Assembly: GCA_943735955.1 (NCBI GenBank)
Contig: OX030967.1
Coordinates: 5,735,259 to 5,799,258, forward strand
Length of the DNA stretch: 64,000 bases
From: Piscicola geometra
Lineage: Eukaryota; Annelida; Clitellata; Hirudinida; Piscicolidae
Direction: 5' to 3'
Shown here: positions 41,817 to 56,900 of the stretch, piece by piece
How the letters are laid out: each line of letters begins with the position of its first letter
Position numbering within the stretch: the first letter of the stretch is position 1
Translations under genes and position numbers: made by a program
Notes under the pieces: generated by a model
What the model was told of the DNA's origin: nothing
What the model saw: only the letters and a program-made list of their open reading frames with translations
The model's database searches: none

Positions 41817-44800
41817 ATGTAGACGGTGAATACAATGAAGACGATGAAGACGATGAAGACGGTGAAGACGATGAAGACGATGAAAACGGTGAAGACGATG
41901 AAGACGGTGAAGACGATGAAGACGGTGAAGACGATGAAGACGGTGAAGACGATGAAGACGGTGAAGATGGTGAAGACGAACGATGAGGACGATGAAGACG
42001 GTGAAGACGATGAAAACGGTGAAGACGATGAAGACGGTGAAGACGATGAAGACGGTGAAGACGAACGATGAAGACGATGAAGACGGTGAAGACGATGAAG
42101 ACGGTGAAGACGATGAAGACGGTGAAGACGATGAAGATGGTGAAGACGGTGAAGACGGTGAAGACGATGAAGACGGTGAAGACGATGAAGACGATGAAGA
42201 CGATGAAGACGGTGAAGACGGTGAAGACGGTGAAGACGGTGAAGACGATGAAGACGGTGAAGACGGTGAAGACGATGAAGACGATGAAGACGATGAAGAC
42301 GGTGAAGACGATGAAGACGATGAAGACGGTGAAGACGATGAAGACGGTGAAGACGATGAAGACGATGAAGACGATGAAGACGGTGAAGACGGTGAAGACG
42401 GTGAAGACGGTGAAGACGATGAAGACGATGAAGACGATGTAGACGGTGAATACAATGAAGACGATGAAGACGATGAAGACGGTGAAGACGATGAAGACGA
42501 TGAAAACGGTGAAGACGATGAAGACGGTGAAGACGATGAAGACGGTGAAGACGATGAAGACGATGAAGACGGTGAAGACGATGAAGACGGTGAAGATGGT
42601 GAAGACGAACGATGAGGAAGATGAAGACGGTGAAGACGATGAAGACGATGAAAACGGTGAAGACGATGAAGACGGTGAAGACGATGAAGACGGTGAAGAC
42701 GAACGATGAAGACGATGAAGACGGTGAAGACGATGAAGACGGTGAAGACGATGAAGACGGTGAAGACGATGAAGATGGTGAAGACGGTGAAGACGGTGAA
42801 GACGATGAAGACGGTGAAGACGATGAAGACGATGAAGACGATGAAGACGGTGAAGACGGTGAAGACGGTGAAGACGGTGAAGACGATGAAGACGATGAAG
42901 ACGGTGAAGACGGTGAAGACGGTGAAGACGGTGAAGACGATGAAGACGATGAAGACGATGTAGACGGTGAATACAATGAAGACGATGAAGACGATGAAGA
43001 CGGTGAAGACGATGAAGACGATGAAAACGGTGAAGACGATGAAGACGGTGAAGACGATGAAGACGGTGAAGACGATGAAGACGATGAAGACGGTGAAGAC
43101 GATGAAGACGGTGAAGATGGTGAAGACGAACGATGAGGAAGATGAAGACGGTGAAGACGATGAAGACGATGAAAACGGTGAAGACGGTGAAGACGATGAA
43201 GACGATGAAGACGATGAAGACGGTGAAGACGATGAAGACGATGAAGACGGTGAAGACGATGAAGACGGTGAAGACGATGAAGACGATGAAGACGATGCAG
43301 ACGGTGAAGACGGTGAAGACGGTGAAGACGGTGAAGACGATGAAGACGATGAAGACGATGTAGACGGTGAATACAATGAAGACGATGAAGACGATGAAGA
43401 CGGTGAAGACGATGAAGACGATGAAAACGGTGAAGACGATGAAGACGGTGAAGACGATGAAGACGGTGAAGACGATGAAGACGGTGAAGACGATGAAGAC
43501 GGTGAAGATGGTGAAGACGAACGATGAGGACGATGAAGACGGTGAAGACGATGAAAACGGTGAAGACGATGAAGACGGTGAAGACGATGAAGACGGTGAA
43601 GACGAACGATGAAGACGATGAAGACGGTGAAGACGATGAAGACGGTGAAGACGATGAAGACGGTGAAGACGATGAAGATGGTGAAGACGGTGAAGACGGT
43701 GAAGACGATGAAGACGGTGAAGACGATGAAGACGATGAAGACGATGAAGACGGTGAAGACGGTGAAGACGGTGAAGACGGTGAAGACGATGAAGACGGTG
43801 AAGACGGTGAAGACGATGAAGACGATGAAGACGATGAAGACGGTGAAGACGATGAAGACGATGAAGACGGTGAAGACGATGAAGACGGTGAAGACGATGA
43901 AGACGATGAAGACGATGAAGACGGTGAAGACGGTGAAGACGGTGAAGACGGTGAAGACGATGAAGACGATGAAGACGATGTAGACGGTGAATACAATGAA
44001 GACGATGAAGACGATGAAGACGGTGAAGACGATGAAGACGATGAAAACGGTGAAGACGATGAAGACGGTGAAGACGATGAAGACGGTGAAGACGATGAAG
44101 ACGATGAAGACGGTGAAGACGATGAAGACGGTGAAGATGGTGAAGACGAACGATGAGGAAGATGAAGACGGTGAAGACGATGAAGACGATGAAAACGGTG
44201 AAGACGATGAAGACGGTGAAGACGATGAAGACGGTGAAGACGAACGATGAAGACGATGAAGACGGTGAAGACGATGAAGACGGTGAAGACGATGAAGACG
44301 GTGAAGACGATGAAGATGGTGAAGACGGTGAAGACGGTGAAGACGATGAAGACGGTGAAGACGATGAAGACGATGAAGACGATGAAGACGGTGAAGACGG
44401 TGAAGACGGTGAAGACGGTGAAGACGATGAAGACGATGAAGACGATGAAGAGGGTGAAGACGGTGAAGACGAACGATGAAGACGATGAAGACGGTGAAGA
44501 CGATGAAGACGATGAAAACGGTGAAGACGATGAAGACGGTGAAAACGGTGAAGACGGTGAAGACGGTGAAGACGATGAAGACGGTGAAAACGGTGAAGAC
44601 GATGAAGACGGTGAAGACGATGAAGACGATGAAGACGATGAAGACGGTGAAGACGATGAAGACGGTGAAGACGGTGAAGACGGTGAAGACGATGAAGACG
44701 GTGAAGACGATGAAGACGGTGAAAACGGTGAAGACGAGGAAGACGGTGAAGACGATGAAGACGATGAAGACGATGAAGACGGTGAAGACGGTGAAGACGA

Positions 44801-45020
44801 ACGATGAAGACGATGAAGACGATGAAGACGATGAAGACGATGAAGACGGTGAAGACGATGAAGACGATGAAGACGGTGAAGACGATGAAGACGGTGAAGA
44901 CGATGAAGACGATGAAGACGATGAAGACGGTGAAGACGGTGAAGACGGTGAAGACGGTGAAGACGGTGAAGACGATGAAGACGATGAAGACGATGTAGAC
45001 GGTGAATACAATGAGACGAT
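41817..45020 (+). repeat. Cluster of gatgtagac ... gaatacaatg markers
   Basis: A compound variant, gatgtagac followed by ggtgaatacaatgaag, recurs at about 41817, 42437, 42958, 43358, 43978 and 44994, then at about 46372, 51558 and 54138. It is not seen before 41 kb or after 55 kb. Intervals of 620, 521, 400 and 620 bp show that segments of different length were amplified around it. The stretch from about 41826 is repeated from 43367 with a constant 1541-bp offset over block starts 41983, 42068, 42446, 42612 and 42706. At 44994 the marker runs into an 8-bp unit (45013-45020), which breaks the usual spacing. Confidence 0.84.
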
Positions 45021-48000
45021 GAAGACGATGAAGACGGTGAAGACGATGAAAACGGTGAAGACGATGAAGACGGTGAAGACGATGAAGACGGTGAAGACGA
45101 TGAAGACGGTGAAGACGATGAAGACGGTGAAGATGGTGAAGACGAACGATGAGGACGATGAAGACGGTGAAGACGATGAAGACGATGAAAACGGTGAAGA
45201 CGATGAAGACGGTGAAGACGATGAAGACGGTGAAGACGAACGATGAAGACGATGAAGACGGTGAAGACGATGAAGACGGTGAAGACGATGAAGACGGTGA
45301 AGACAATGAAGATGGTGAAGACGGTGAAGACGGTGAAGACGATGAAGACGGTGAAGACGATGAAGACGATGAAGACGATGAAGACGGTGAAGACGGTGAA
45401 GACGGTGAAGACGGTGAAGACGATGAAGACGATGAAGACGATGAAGACGGTGAAGACGGTGAAGACGAACGATGAAGACGATGAAGACGGTGAAGACGAT
45501 GAAGACGATGAAAACGGTGAAGACGATGAAGACGGTGAAGACGATGAAGACGGTGAAGACGGTGAAGACGGTGAAGACGGTGAAGACGATGAAGACGATG
45601 AAGACGAACGATGAAGACGGTGAAGACGATGAAGACGGTGAAGACGATGAAGACGGTGAAGACGATGAAGACGATGAAGACGATGAAGACGATGAAGACG
45701 AACGATGAAGACGGTGAAGACGGTGAAGACGGTGAAGACGGTGAAGACGGTGAAGACGATGAAGACGGTGAAGACGATGAAGACGGTGAAGACGATGAAG
45801 ACGGTGAAGACGATGAAGACGGTGAAGATGGTGAAGACGAACGATGAAGACGATGAAGACGGTGAAGACGATGAAGACGATGAAAACGGTGAAGACGATG
45901 AAGACGGTGAAGACGATGAAGACGATGAAGACGATGAAGACGGTGAAGACGGTGAAGACGGTGAAGACGGTGAAGACGATGAAGACGGTGAAGACGATGA
46001 AGACGAACGATGAAGACGATGAATACGGTGAAGACGGTGAAGACGATGAAGACGGTGAAGACGATGAAGACGGTGAAGACGATGAAAACGGTGAAGACGG
46101 TGAAGACGGTGAAGACGATGAAGACGATGAAGACGATGAAGACGATGAAGACGGTGAAGACGGTGAAGACGATGAAGACGATGAAGACGGTGAAGACGGT
46201 GAAGACGATGAAGACGATGAAGACGATGAAGACGGTGAAGACGATGAAGACGATGAAGACGGTGAAGACGATGAAGACGGTGAAGACGATGAAGACGATG
46301 AAGACGATGAAGACGGTGAAGACGGTGAAGACGGTGAAGACGGTGAAGACGATGAAGACGATGAAGACGATGTAGACGGTGAATACAATGAAGACGATGA
46401 AGACGATGAAGACGGTGAAGACGATGAAGACGATGAAAACGGTGAAGACGATGAAGACGGTGAAGACGATGAAGACGGTGAAGACGATGAAGACGGTGAA
46501 GACGATGAAGACGGTGAAGATGGTGAAGACGAACGATGAGGAAGATGAAGACGGTGAAGACGATGAAGACGATGAAAACGGTGAAGACGATGAAGACGGT
46601 GAAGACGATGAAGACGGTGAAGACGAACGATGAAGACGATGAAGACGGTGAAGACGATGAAGACGGTGAAGACGATGAAGACGGTGAAGACGATGAAGAT
46701 GGTGAAGACGGTGAAGACGGTGAAGACGATGAAGACGGTGAAGACGATGAAGACGATGAAGACGATGAAGACGGTGAAGACGGTGAAGACGGTGAAGACG
46801 GTGAAGACGATGAAGACGATGAAGACGATGAAGACGGTGAAGACGGTGAAGACGAACGATGAAGACGATGAAGACGGTGAAGACGATGAAGACGATGAAA
46901 ACGGTGAAGACGATGAAGACGGTGAAAACGGTGAAGACGGTGAAGACGGTGAAGACGATGAAGACGATGAAGACGAACGATGAAGACGGTGAAGACGATG
47001 AAGACGGTGAAGACGATGAAGACGATGAAGAAGATGAAGACGATGAAGACGAACGATGAAGACGGTGAAGACGGTGAAGACGGTGAAGACGGTGAAGACG
47101 ATGAAGACGGTGAAGACGATGAAGACGGTGAAGACGATGAGGACGGTGAAGATGGTGAAGACGAACGATGAGGACGATGAAGACGGTGAAGACGATGAAG
47201 ACGATGAAAACGGTGAAGACGATGAAGACGGTGAAGACGATGAAGACGGTGAAGACGGTGAAGACGAACGATGAAGACGATGAAGACGGTGAAGACGATG
47301 AAGACGGTGAAGACGATGAAGACGGTGAAGACGATGAAGATGGTGAAGACGGTGAAGACGATGAAGACGGTGAAGACGAACGATGAAGACGATGAAGACG
47401 GTGAAGACGATGAAGACGATGAAGACGGTGAAGACGATGAAGACGGTGAAGACGGTGAAGACGGTGAAGACGGTGAAGACGATGAAGACGGTGAAGACGA
47501 TGAAGACGGTGAAGACGATGAGGACGGTGAAGATGGTGAAGACGAACGATGAGGACGATGAAGACGGTGAAGACGATGAAGACGATGAAAACGGTGAAGA
47601 CGATGAAGACGGTGAAGACGATGAAGACGGTGAAGACGGTGAAGACGGTGAAGACGAACGATGAAGACGATGAAGACGGTGAAGACGATGAAGACGGTGA
47701 AGACGATGAAGACGGTGAAGACGATGAAGATGGTGAAGACGGTGAAGACGATGAAGACGATGAAGACGAACGATGAAGACGGTGAAGACGATGAAGACGG
47801 TGAAGACGATGAAGACGATGAAGACGATGAAGACGATGAAGACGAACGATGAAGACGGTGAAGACGATGAAGACGGTGAAGACGGTGAAGACAGTGAAGA
47901 CGGTGAAGACGATGAAGACGATGAAGACGATGAAGACGATGAAGACGATGAAGACGGTAAAGACGGTGAAGACGATGAAGACGGTGAAGACGATGAAGAC

Positions 48001-49309
48001 GGTGAAGAGGGTGAAGACGAACGATGAAGACGATGAAGACGGTGAAGACGATGAAGACGATGAAAACGGTGAAGACGATGAAGACGGTGAAGACGATGAA
48101 GACGGTGAAAACGGTGAAGACGGTGAAGACGGTGAAGACGATGAAGACGATGAAGACGAACGATGAAGACGGTGAAGACGATGAAGACGGTGAAGACGAT
48201 GAAGACGATGAAGACGATGAAGACGAACGATGAAGACGGTGAAGACGGTGAAGACGGTGAAGACGGTGAAGACGATGAAGACGGTGAAGACGATGAAGAC
48301 GGTGAAGACGATAAAGACGGTGAAGACGATGAAGACGGTGAAGATGGTGAAGACGAACGATGAGGACGATGAAGACGGTGAAGACGATGAAGACGATGAA
48401 AACGGTGAAGACGATGAAGACGGTGAAGACGATGAAGACGGTGAAGACGGTGAAGACGAACGATGAAGACGATGAAGACGGTGAAGACGATGAAGACGGT
48501 GAAGACGATGAAGACGGTGAAGACGATGAAGATGGTGAAGACGGTGAAGACGGTGAAGACGATGAAGACGGTGAAGACGATGAAGACGATGAAGACGATG
48601 AAGACGGTGAAGACGGTGAAGACGGTGAAGACGGTGAAGACGATGAAGACGATGAAGACGATGAAGACGGTGAAGACGGTGAAGACGAACGATGAAGACG
48701 ATGAAGACGGTGAAGACGATGAAGACGATGAAAACGGTGAAGACGATGAAGACGGTGAAGACGATGAAGACGGTGAAAACGGTGAAGACGGTGAAGACGA
48801 TGAAGACGATGAAGACGAACGATGAAGACGGTGAAGACGATGAAGACGGTGAAGACGATGAAGACGATGAAGACGATGAAGACGATGAAGACGAACGATG
48901 AAGACGGTGAAGACGGTGAAGACGGTGAAGACGGTGAAGACGGTGAAGACGATGAAGACGGTGAAGACGATGAAGACGGTGAAGACGATGAAGACGGTGA
49001 AGATGGTGAAGACGAACGATGAGGACGATGAAGACGGTGAAGACGATGAAGACGATGAAAACGGTGAAGACGATGAAGACGGTGAAGACGATGAAGACGG
49101 TGAAGACGGTGAAGACGAACGATGAAGACAATGAAGACGGTGAAGACGATGAAGACGGTGAAGACGATGAAGACGGTGAAGACGATGAAGATGGTGAAGA
49201 CGGTGAAGACGATGAAGACGATGAAGACGAACGATGAAGACGGTGAAGACGATGAAGACGGTGAAGACGATGAAGACGATGAAGACGATGAAGACGATGA
49301 AGACGAACG

Positions 49310-50401
49310 ATGAAGACGGTGAAGACGGTGAAGACGGTGAAGACGGTGAAGACGGTGAAGACGATGAAGACGGTGAAGACAATGAAGACGAACGATGAAG
49401 ACGATGAATACGGTGAAGACGGTGAAGACGGTGCAGACGATGAAGACGGTGAAGACGATGAAGACGGTGAAGACGATGAAGACGGTGAAGACGGTGAAGA
49501 CGGTGAAGACGATGAAGACGATGAAGACGATGAAGACGATGAAGACGATGAAGACGGTGAAGACGGTGAAGACGATGAAGACGGTGAAGACGGTGAAGAC
49601 GAACGATGAAGACGATGAAGACGGTGAAGACGATGAAGACGATGAAAACGGTGAAGACGATGAAGACGGTGAAGACGATGAAGACGGTGAAAACGGTGAA
49701 GACGGTGAAGACGGTGAAGACGATCAAGACGATGAAGACGATCGATGAAGACGGTGAAGACGATGAAGACGGTGAAGACGATGAAGACGATGAAGACGAT
49801 GAAGACGCTGAAGACGATGAAGACGGTGAAGATGGTGAAGACGAACGATGAAGACGATGAAGACGGTGAAGACGATGAAGACGATGAAAACGGTGAAGAC
49901 GATGAAGACGGTGAAGACGGTGAAGACGGTGAAGACGGTGAAGACGGTGAAGACGGTGAAGACGATGAAGACGGTGAAGACAATGAAGACGAACGATGAA
50001 GACGATGAATACGGTGAAGACGGTGAAGACGGTGCAGACGATGAAGACGGTGAAGACGATGAAGACGGTGAAGACGATGAAGACGGTGAAGACGGTGAAG
50101 ACGGTGAAGACGATGAAGACGATGAAGACGATGAAGACGATGAAGACGATGAAGACGGTGAAGACGGTGAAGACGATGAAGACGGTGAAGACGGTGAAGA
50201 CGAACGATGAAGACGATGAAGACGGTGAAGACGATGAAGACGATGAAAACGGTGAAGACGATGAAGACGGTGAAGACGATGAAGACGGTGAAAACGGTGA
50301 AGACGGTGAAGACGGTGAAGACGATCAAGACGATGAAGACGATCGATGAAGACGGTGAAGACGATGAAGACGGTGAAGACGATGAAGACGATGAAGACGA
50401 T
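49310..50401 (+). repeat. 601-bp tandem pair
   Basis: Block starts 49395, 49606 and 49745 recur at 49996, 50207 and 50346, each 601 bp later. Both copies contain gtgcagacgatg (about 49432 and 50033), gacgatcaagac (about 49720 and 50321) and a 13-mer with GATC insert (49734-49746 and 50335-50347). The corresponding segment near 56.1-56.46 kb exists only once and has gatgaagac where these have gatcaagac. The doubling and that substitution therefore appear to post-date the larger 46/51-kb duplication. Confidence 0.86.
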
Positions 50402-50985
50402 GAAGACGATGAAGACGGTGAAGACGGTGAAGACAGTGAAGACGGTGAAGACGATGAAGACGATGAAGACGATGAAGACGAAGAAGACGATGAAGACGGT
50501 AAAGACGGTGAAGACGATGAAGACGGTGAAGACGATGAAGACGGTGAAGACGATGAAGACGGTGAAGACGATGAAGACGCTGAAGACGATGAAGACGGTG
50601 AAGATGGTGAAGACGAACGATGAAGACGATGAAGACGGTGAAGACGATGAAGACCATGAAAACGGTGAAGACGATGAAGACGGTGAAGACGATGAAAACG
50701 ATGAAGACGATGAAGACGGTGAAGACGGTAAAGACGGTGAAGACGGTGAAGACGGTGAAGACGGTGAAGACGGTGAAGACGATGAAGACGGTGAAGACGA
50801 TGAAGACGAACGATGAAGACGATGAATACGGTGAAGACGGTGAAGACGGTGAAGACGATGAAGACGGTGAAGACGATGAAGACGGTGAAGACGATGAAGA
50901 CGGTGAAGACGGTGAAGACGGTGAAGACGGTGAAGACGGTGAAGACGGTGAAGACGGTGAAGACGGTGAAGACGATGAAGACGAT

Positions 50986-50998
50986 GAAGACGAACGGT
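50986..50998 (+). repeat. G-state 13-mer (GAAGACGAACGGT)
   Basis: The 13-mer almost always ends in GAT. Here it ends in GGT, as at 53287-53299 and 53660-53672. All three are followed by the same A, A-units and gaaaacggt, so they probably descend from one mutation that was then copied locally. I noticed no other G-state 13-mer. Confidence 0.85.
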
Positions 50999-53900
50999 GA
51001 AGACGATGAAGACGATGAAAACGGTGAAGACGATGAAGACGGTGAAGACGATGAAGACGGTGAAGACGGTGAAGACGGTGAAGACGGTGAAGACGGTGAA
51101 GACGGTGAAGACGGTGAAGACGGTGAAGACGATGAAGACGGTGAAGACGATGAAGACGGTGAAGACGAACGATGAAGACGATGAAGACGGTGAAGACGAT
51201 GAAGACGATGAAAACGGTGAAGACGATGAAGACGGTGAAGACGATGAAGACGGTGAAAACGGTGAAGACGATGAAAACGGTGAAGACGGTGAAGACGGTG
51301 AAGACGATGAAGACGATGAAGACGATGAAGACGATGAAGACGGTGAAGACGGTGAAGACGATGAAGACGATGAAGACGGTGAAGACGGTGAAGACGATGA
51401 AGACGATGAAGACGATGAAGACGGTGAAGACGATGAAGACGATGAAGACGGTGAAGACGATGAAGACGGTGAAGACGATGAAGACGATGAAGACGATGAA
51501 GACGGTGAAGACGGTGAAGACGGTGAAGACGGTGAAGACGATGAAGACGATGAAGACGATGTAGACGGTGAATACAATGAAGACGATGAAGACGATGAAG
51601 ACGGTGAAGACGATGAAGACGATGAAAACGGTGAAGACGATGAAGACGGTGAAGACGATGAAGACGGTGAAGACGATGAAGACGGTGAAGACGATGAAGA
51701 CGGTGAAGATGGTGAAGACGAACGATGAGGAAGATGAAGACGGTGAAGACGATGAAGACGATGAAAACGGTGAAGACGATGAAGACGGTGAAGACGATGA
51801 AGACGGTGAAGACGAACGATGAAGACGATGAAGACGGTGAAGACGATGAAGACGGTGAAGACGATGAAGACGGTGAAGACGATGAAGATGGTGAAGACGG
51901 TGAAGACGGTGAAGAGGATGAAGACGGTGAAGACGATGAAGACGATGAAGACGATGAAGACGGTGAAGACGGTGAAGACGGTGAAGACGGTGAAGACGAT
52001 GAAGACGATGAAGACGATGAAGACGGTGAAGACGGTGAAGACGAACGATGAAGACGATGAAGACGGTGAAGACGATGAAGACGATGAAAACGGTGAAGAC
52101 GATGAAGACGGTGAAAACGGTGAAGACGGTGAAGACGGTGAAGACGATGAAGACGATGAAGACGAACGATGAAGACGGTGAAGACGATGAAGACGGTGAA
52201 GACGATGAAGACGATGAAGACGATGAAGACGATGAAGACGAACGATGAAGACGGTGAAGACGGTGAAGACGGTGAAGACGATGAAGACGGTGAAGACGAT
52301 GAAGACGGTGAAGACGATGAGGACGGTGAAGATGGTGAAGACGAACGATGAGGACGATGAAGACGGTGAAGACGATGAAGACGATGAAAACGGTGAAGAC
52401 GATGAAGACGGTGAAGACGATGAAGACGGTGAAGACGGTGAAGACGAACGATGAAGACGATGAAGACGGTGAAGACGATGAAGACGGTGAAGACGATGAA
52501 GACGGTGAAGACGATGAAGATGGTGAAGACGGTGAAGACGATGAAGACGGTGAAGACGAACGATGAAGACGATGAAGACGGTGAAGACGATGAAGACGAT
52601 GAAGACGGTGAAGACGATGAAGACGGTGAAGACGGTGAAGACGGTGAAGACGGTGAAGACGATGAAGACGGTGAAGACGATGAAGACGGTGAAGACGATG
52701 AGGACGGTGAAGATGGTGAAGACGAACGATGAGGACGATGAAGACGGTGAAGACGATGAAGACGATGAAAACGGTGAAGACGATGAAGACGGTGAAGACG
52801 ATGAAGACGGTGAAGACGGTGAAGACGGTGAAGACGAACGATGAAGACGATGAAGACGGTGAAGACGATGAAGACGGTGAAGACGATGAAGACGGTGAAG
52901 ACGATGAAGATGGTGAAGACGGTGAAGACGATGAAGACGATGAAGACGAACGATGAAGACGGTGAAGACGATGAAGACGGTGAAGACGATGAAGACGATG
53001 AAGACGATGAAGACGATGAAGACGAACGATGAAGACGGTGACGACGGTGAAGACGGTGAAGACGGTGAAGACGGTGAAGACGATGAAGACGGTGAAGACG
53101 ATGAAGACGCTGAAGACGATGAAGACGGTGAAGATGGTGAAGACGAACGATGAAGACGATGAAGACGGTGAAGACGATGAAGACGATGAAAACGGTGAAG
53201 ACGATGAAGACGGTGAAGACGGTGAAGACGGTGAAGACGGTGAAGACGGTGAAGACGGTGAAGACGGTGAAGACGATGAAGACGATGAAGACGAACGGTG
53301 AAGACGATGAAGACGATGAAAACGGTGAAGACGATGAAGACGGTGAAGACGATGAAGACGGTGAAGACGGTGAAGACGGTGAAGACGGTGAAGACGGTGA
53401 AGACGGTGAAGACGGTGAAGACGGTGAAGACGGTGAAGACGATGAAGACGGTGAAGACGATGAAGACGGTGAAGACGATGAAGACGGTGAAGACGGTGAA
53501 GACGGTGAAGACGATGAAGACGATGAAGACGATGAAGACGATGAAGACGGTGAAGACGGTGAAGACGATGAAGACGATGAAGACGGTGAAGACGGTGAAG
53601 ACGATGAAGACGATGAAGACGATGAAGACGGTGAAGACGATGAAGACGATGAAGACGATGAAGACGAACGGTGAAGACGATGAAGACGATGAAAACGGTG
53701 AAGACGATGAAGACGGTGAAGACGATGAAGACGGTGAAGACGGTGAAGACGGTGAAGACGGTGAAGACGGTGAAGACGGTGAAGACGGTGAAGACGGTGA
53801 AGACGATGAAGACGGTGAAGACGATGAAGACGGTGAAGACGATGAAGACGGTGAAGACGGTGAAGACGGTGAAGACGATGAAGACGATGAAGACGATGAA

Positions 53901-56900
53901 GACGATGAAGACGGTGAAGACGGTGAAGACGATGAAGACGATGAAGACGGTGAAGACGGTGAAGACGATGAAGACGATGAAGACGATGAAGACGGTGAAG
54001 ACGATGAAGACGATGAAGACGGTGAAGACGGTGAAGACGATGAAGACGGTGAAGACGATGAAGACGATGAAGACGATGAAGACGGTGAAGACGGTGAAGA
54101 CGGTGAAGACGGTGAAGACGATGAAGACGATGAAGACGATGTAGACGGTGAATACAATGAAGACGGTGAAGACGGTGAAGACGAACGATGAAGACGATGA
54201 AGACGGTGAAGACGATGAAGACGATGAAAACGGTGAAGACGATGAAGACGGTGAAAACGATGAAGACGGTGAAAACGGTGAAGACGGTGAAGACGGTGAA
54301 GACGATGAAGACGATGAAGACAAACGATGAAGACGGTGAAGACGATGAAGACGGTGAAGACGATGAAGACGATGAAGACGATGAAGACGATGAAGACGGT
54401 GAAGACGGTGAAGACAGTGAAGACGGTGAAGACGATGAAGACGATGAAGACGATGAAGACGATGAAGACGATGAAGACGGTAAAGACGGTGAAGACGATG
54501 AAGACGGTGAAGACGATGAAGACGGTGAAGACGGTGAAGACGAACGATGAAGACGATGAAGACGGTGAAGACGATGAAGACGATGAAAACGGTGAAGACG
54601 ATGAAGACGGTGAAGACGATGAAGACGGTGAAAACGGTGAAGACGGTGAAGACGGTGAAGACGATGAAGACGATGAAGACGAACGATGAAGACGGTGAAG
54701 ACGATGAAGACGGTGAAGACGATGAAGACGATGAAGACGATGAAGACGAACGATGAAGACGGTGAAGACGGTGAAGACGGTGAAGACGGTGAAGACGATG
54801 AAGACGGTGAAGACGATGAAGACGGTGAAGACGATAAAGACGTTGAAGACGATGAAGACGGTGAAGATGGTGAAGACGAACGATGAGGACGATGAAGACG
54901 GTGAAGACGATGAAGACGATGAAAACGGTGAAGACGATGAAGACGGTGAAGACGATGAAGACGGTGAAGACGGTGAAGACGAACGATGAAGACGATGAAG
55001 ACGGTGAAGACGATGAAGACGGTGAAGACGATGAAGACGGTGAAGACGATGAAGATGGTGAAGACGGTGAAGACGGTGAAGACGATGAAGACGGTGAAGA
55101 CGATGAAGACGATGAAGACGGTGAAGACGGTGAAGACGGTGAAGACGGTGAAGACGGTGAAGACGATGAAGACGATGAAGACGATGAAGACGGTGAAGAC
55201 GGTGAAGACGGTGAAGACGAACGATGAAGACGATGAAGACGGTGAAGACGATGAAGACGATGAAAACGGTGAAGACGATGAAGACGGTGAAGACGATGAA
55301 GACGGTGAAAACGGTGAAGACGGTGAAGACGATGAAGACGATGAAGACGAACGATGAAGACGGTGAAGACGATGAAGACGGTGAAGACGATGAAGACGAT
55401 GAAGACGATGAAGACGATGAAGACGAACGATGAAGACGGTGAAGACGGTGAAGACGGTGAAGACGGTGAAGACGGTGAAGACGATGAAGACGGTGAAGAC
55501 GATGAAGACGGTGAAGACGATGAAGACGGTGAAGATGGTGAAGACGAACGATGAGGACGATGAAGACGGTGAAGACGATGAAGACGATGAAAACGGTGAA
55601 GACGATGAAGACGGTGAAGACGATGAAGACGGTGAAGACGGTGAAGACGAACGATGAAGACAATGAAGACGGTGAAGACGATGAAGACGGTGAAGACGAT
55701 GAAGACGGTGAAGACGATGAAGATGGTGAAGACGGTGAAGACGATGAAGACGATGAAGACGAACGATGAAGACGGTGAAGACGATGAAGACGGTGAAGAC
55801 GATGAAGACGATGAAGACGATGAAGACGATGAAGACGAACGATGAAAACGGTGAAGACGGTGAAGACGGTGAAGACGGTGAAGACGGTGAAGACGATGAA
55901 GACGGTGAAGACGATGAAGACGCTGAAGACGATGAAGACGGTGAAGATGGTGAAGACGAACGATGAAGACGATGAAGACGGTGAAGACGATGAAGACGAT
56001 GAAAACGGTGAAGACGATGAAGACGGTGAAGACGGTGAAGACGGTGAAGACGGTGAAGACGGTGAAGACGGTGAAGACGATGAAGACGGTGAAGACAATG
56101 AAGACGAACGATGAAGACGATGAATACGGTGAAGACGGTGAAGACGGTGCAGACGATGAAGACGGTGAAGACGATGAAGACGGTGAAGACGATGAAGACG
56201 GTGAAGACGGTGAAGACGGTGAAGACGATGAAGACGATGAAGACGATGAAGACGATGAAGACGATGAAGACGGTGAAGACGGTGAAGACGATGAAGACGG
56301 TGAAGACGGTGAAGACGAACGATGAAGACGATGAAGACGGTGAAGACGATGAAGACGATGAAAACGGTGAAGACGATGAAGACGGTGAAGACGATGAAGA
56401 CGGTGAAAACGGTGAAGACGGTGAAGACGGTGAAGACGATGAAGACGATGAAGACGATCGATGAAGACGGTGAAGACGATGAAGACGGTGAAGACGATGA
56501 AGACGATGAAGACGATGAAGACGATGAAGACGGTGAAGACGGTGAAGACAGTGAAGACGGTGAAGACGATGAAGACGATGAAGACGATGAAGACGAAGAA
56601 GACGATGAAGACGGTAAAGACGGTGAAGACGATGAAGACGGTGAAGACGATGAAGACGGTGAAGACGATGAAGACGGTGAAGACGATGAAGACGCTGAAG
56701 ACGATGAAGACGGTGAAGATGGTGAAGACGAACGATGAAGACGATGAAGACGGTGAAGACGATGAAGACCATGAAAACGGTGAAGACGATGAAGACGGTG
56801 AAGACGATGAAAACGATGAAGACGATGAAGACGGTGAAGACGGTAAAGACGGTGAAGACGGTGAAGACGGTGAAGACGGTGAAGACGGTGAAGACGATGA

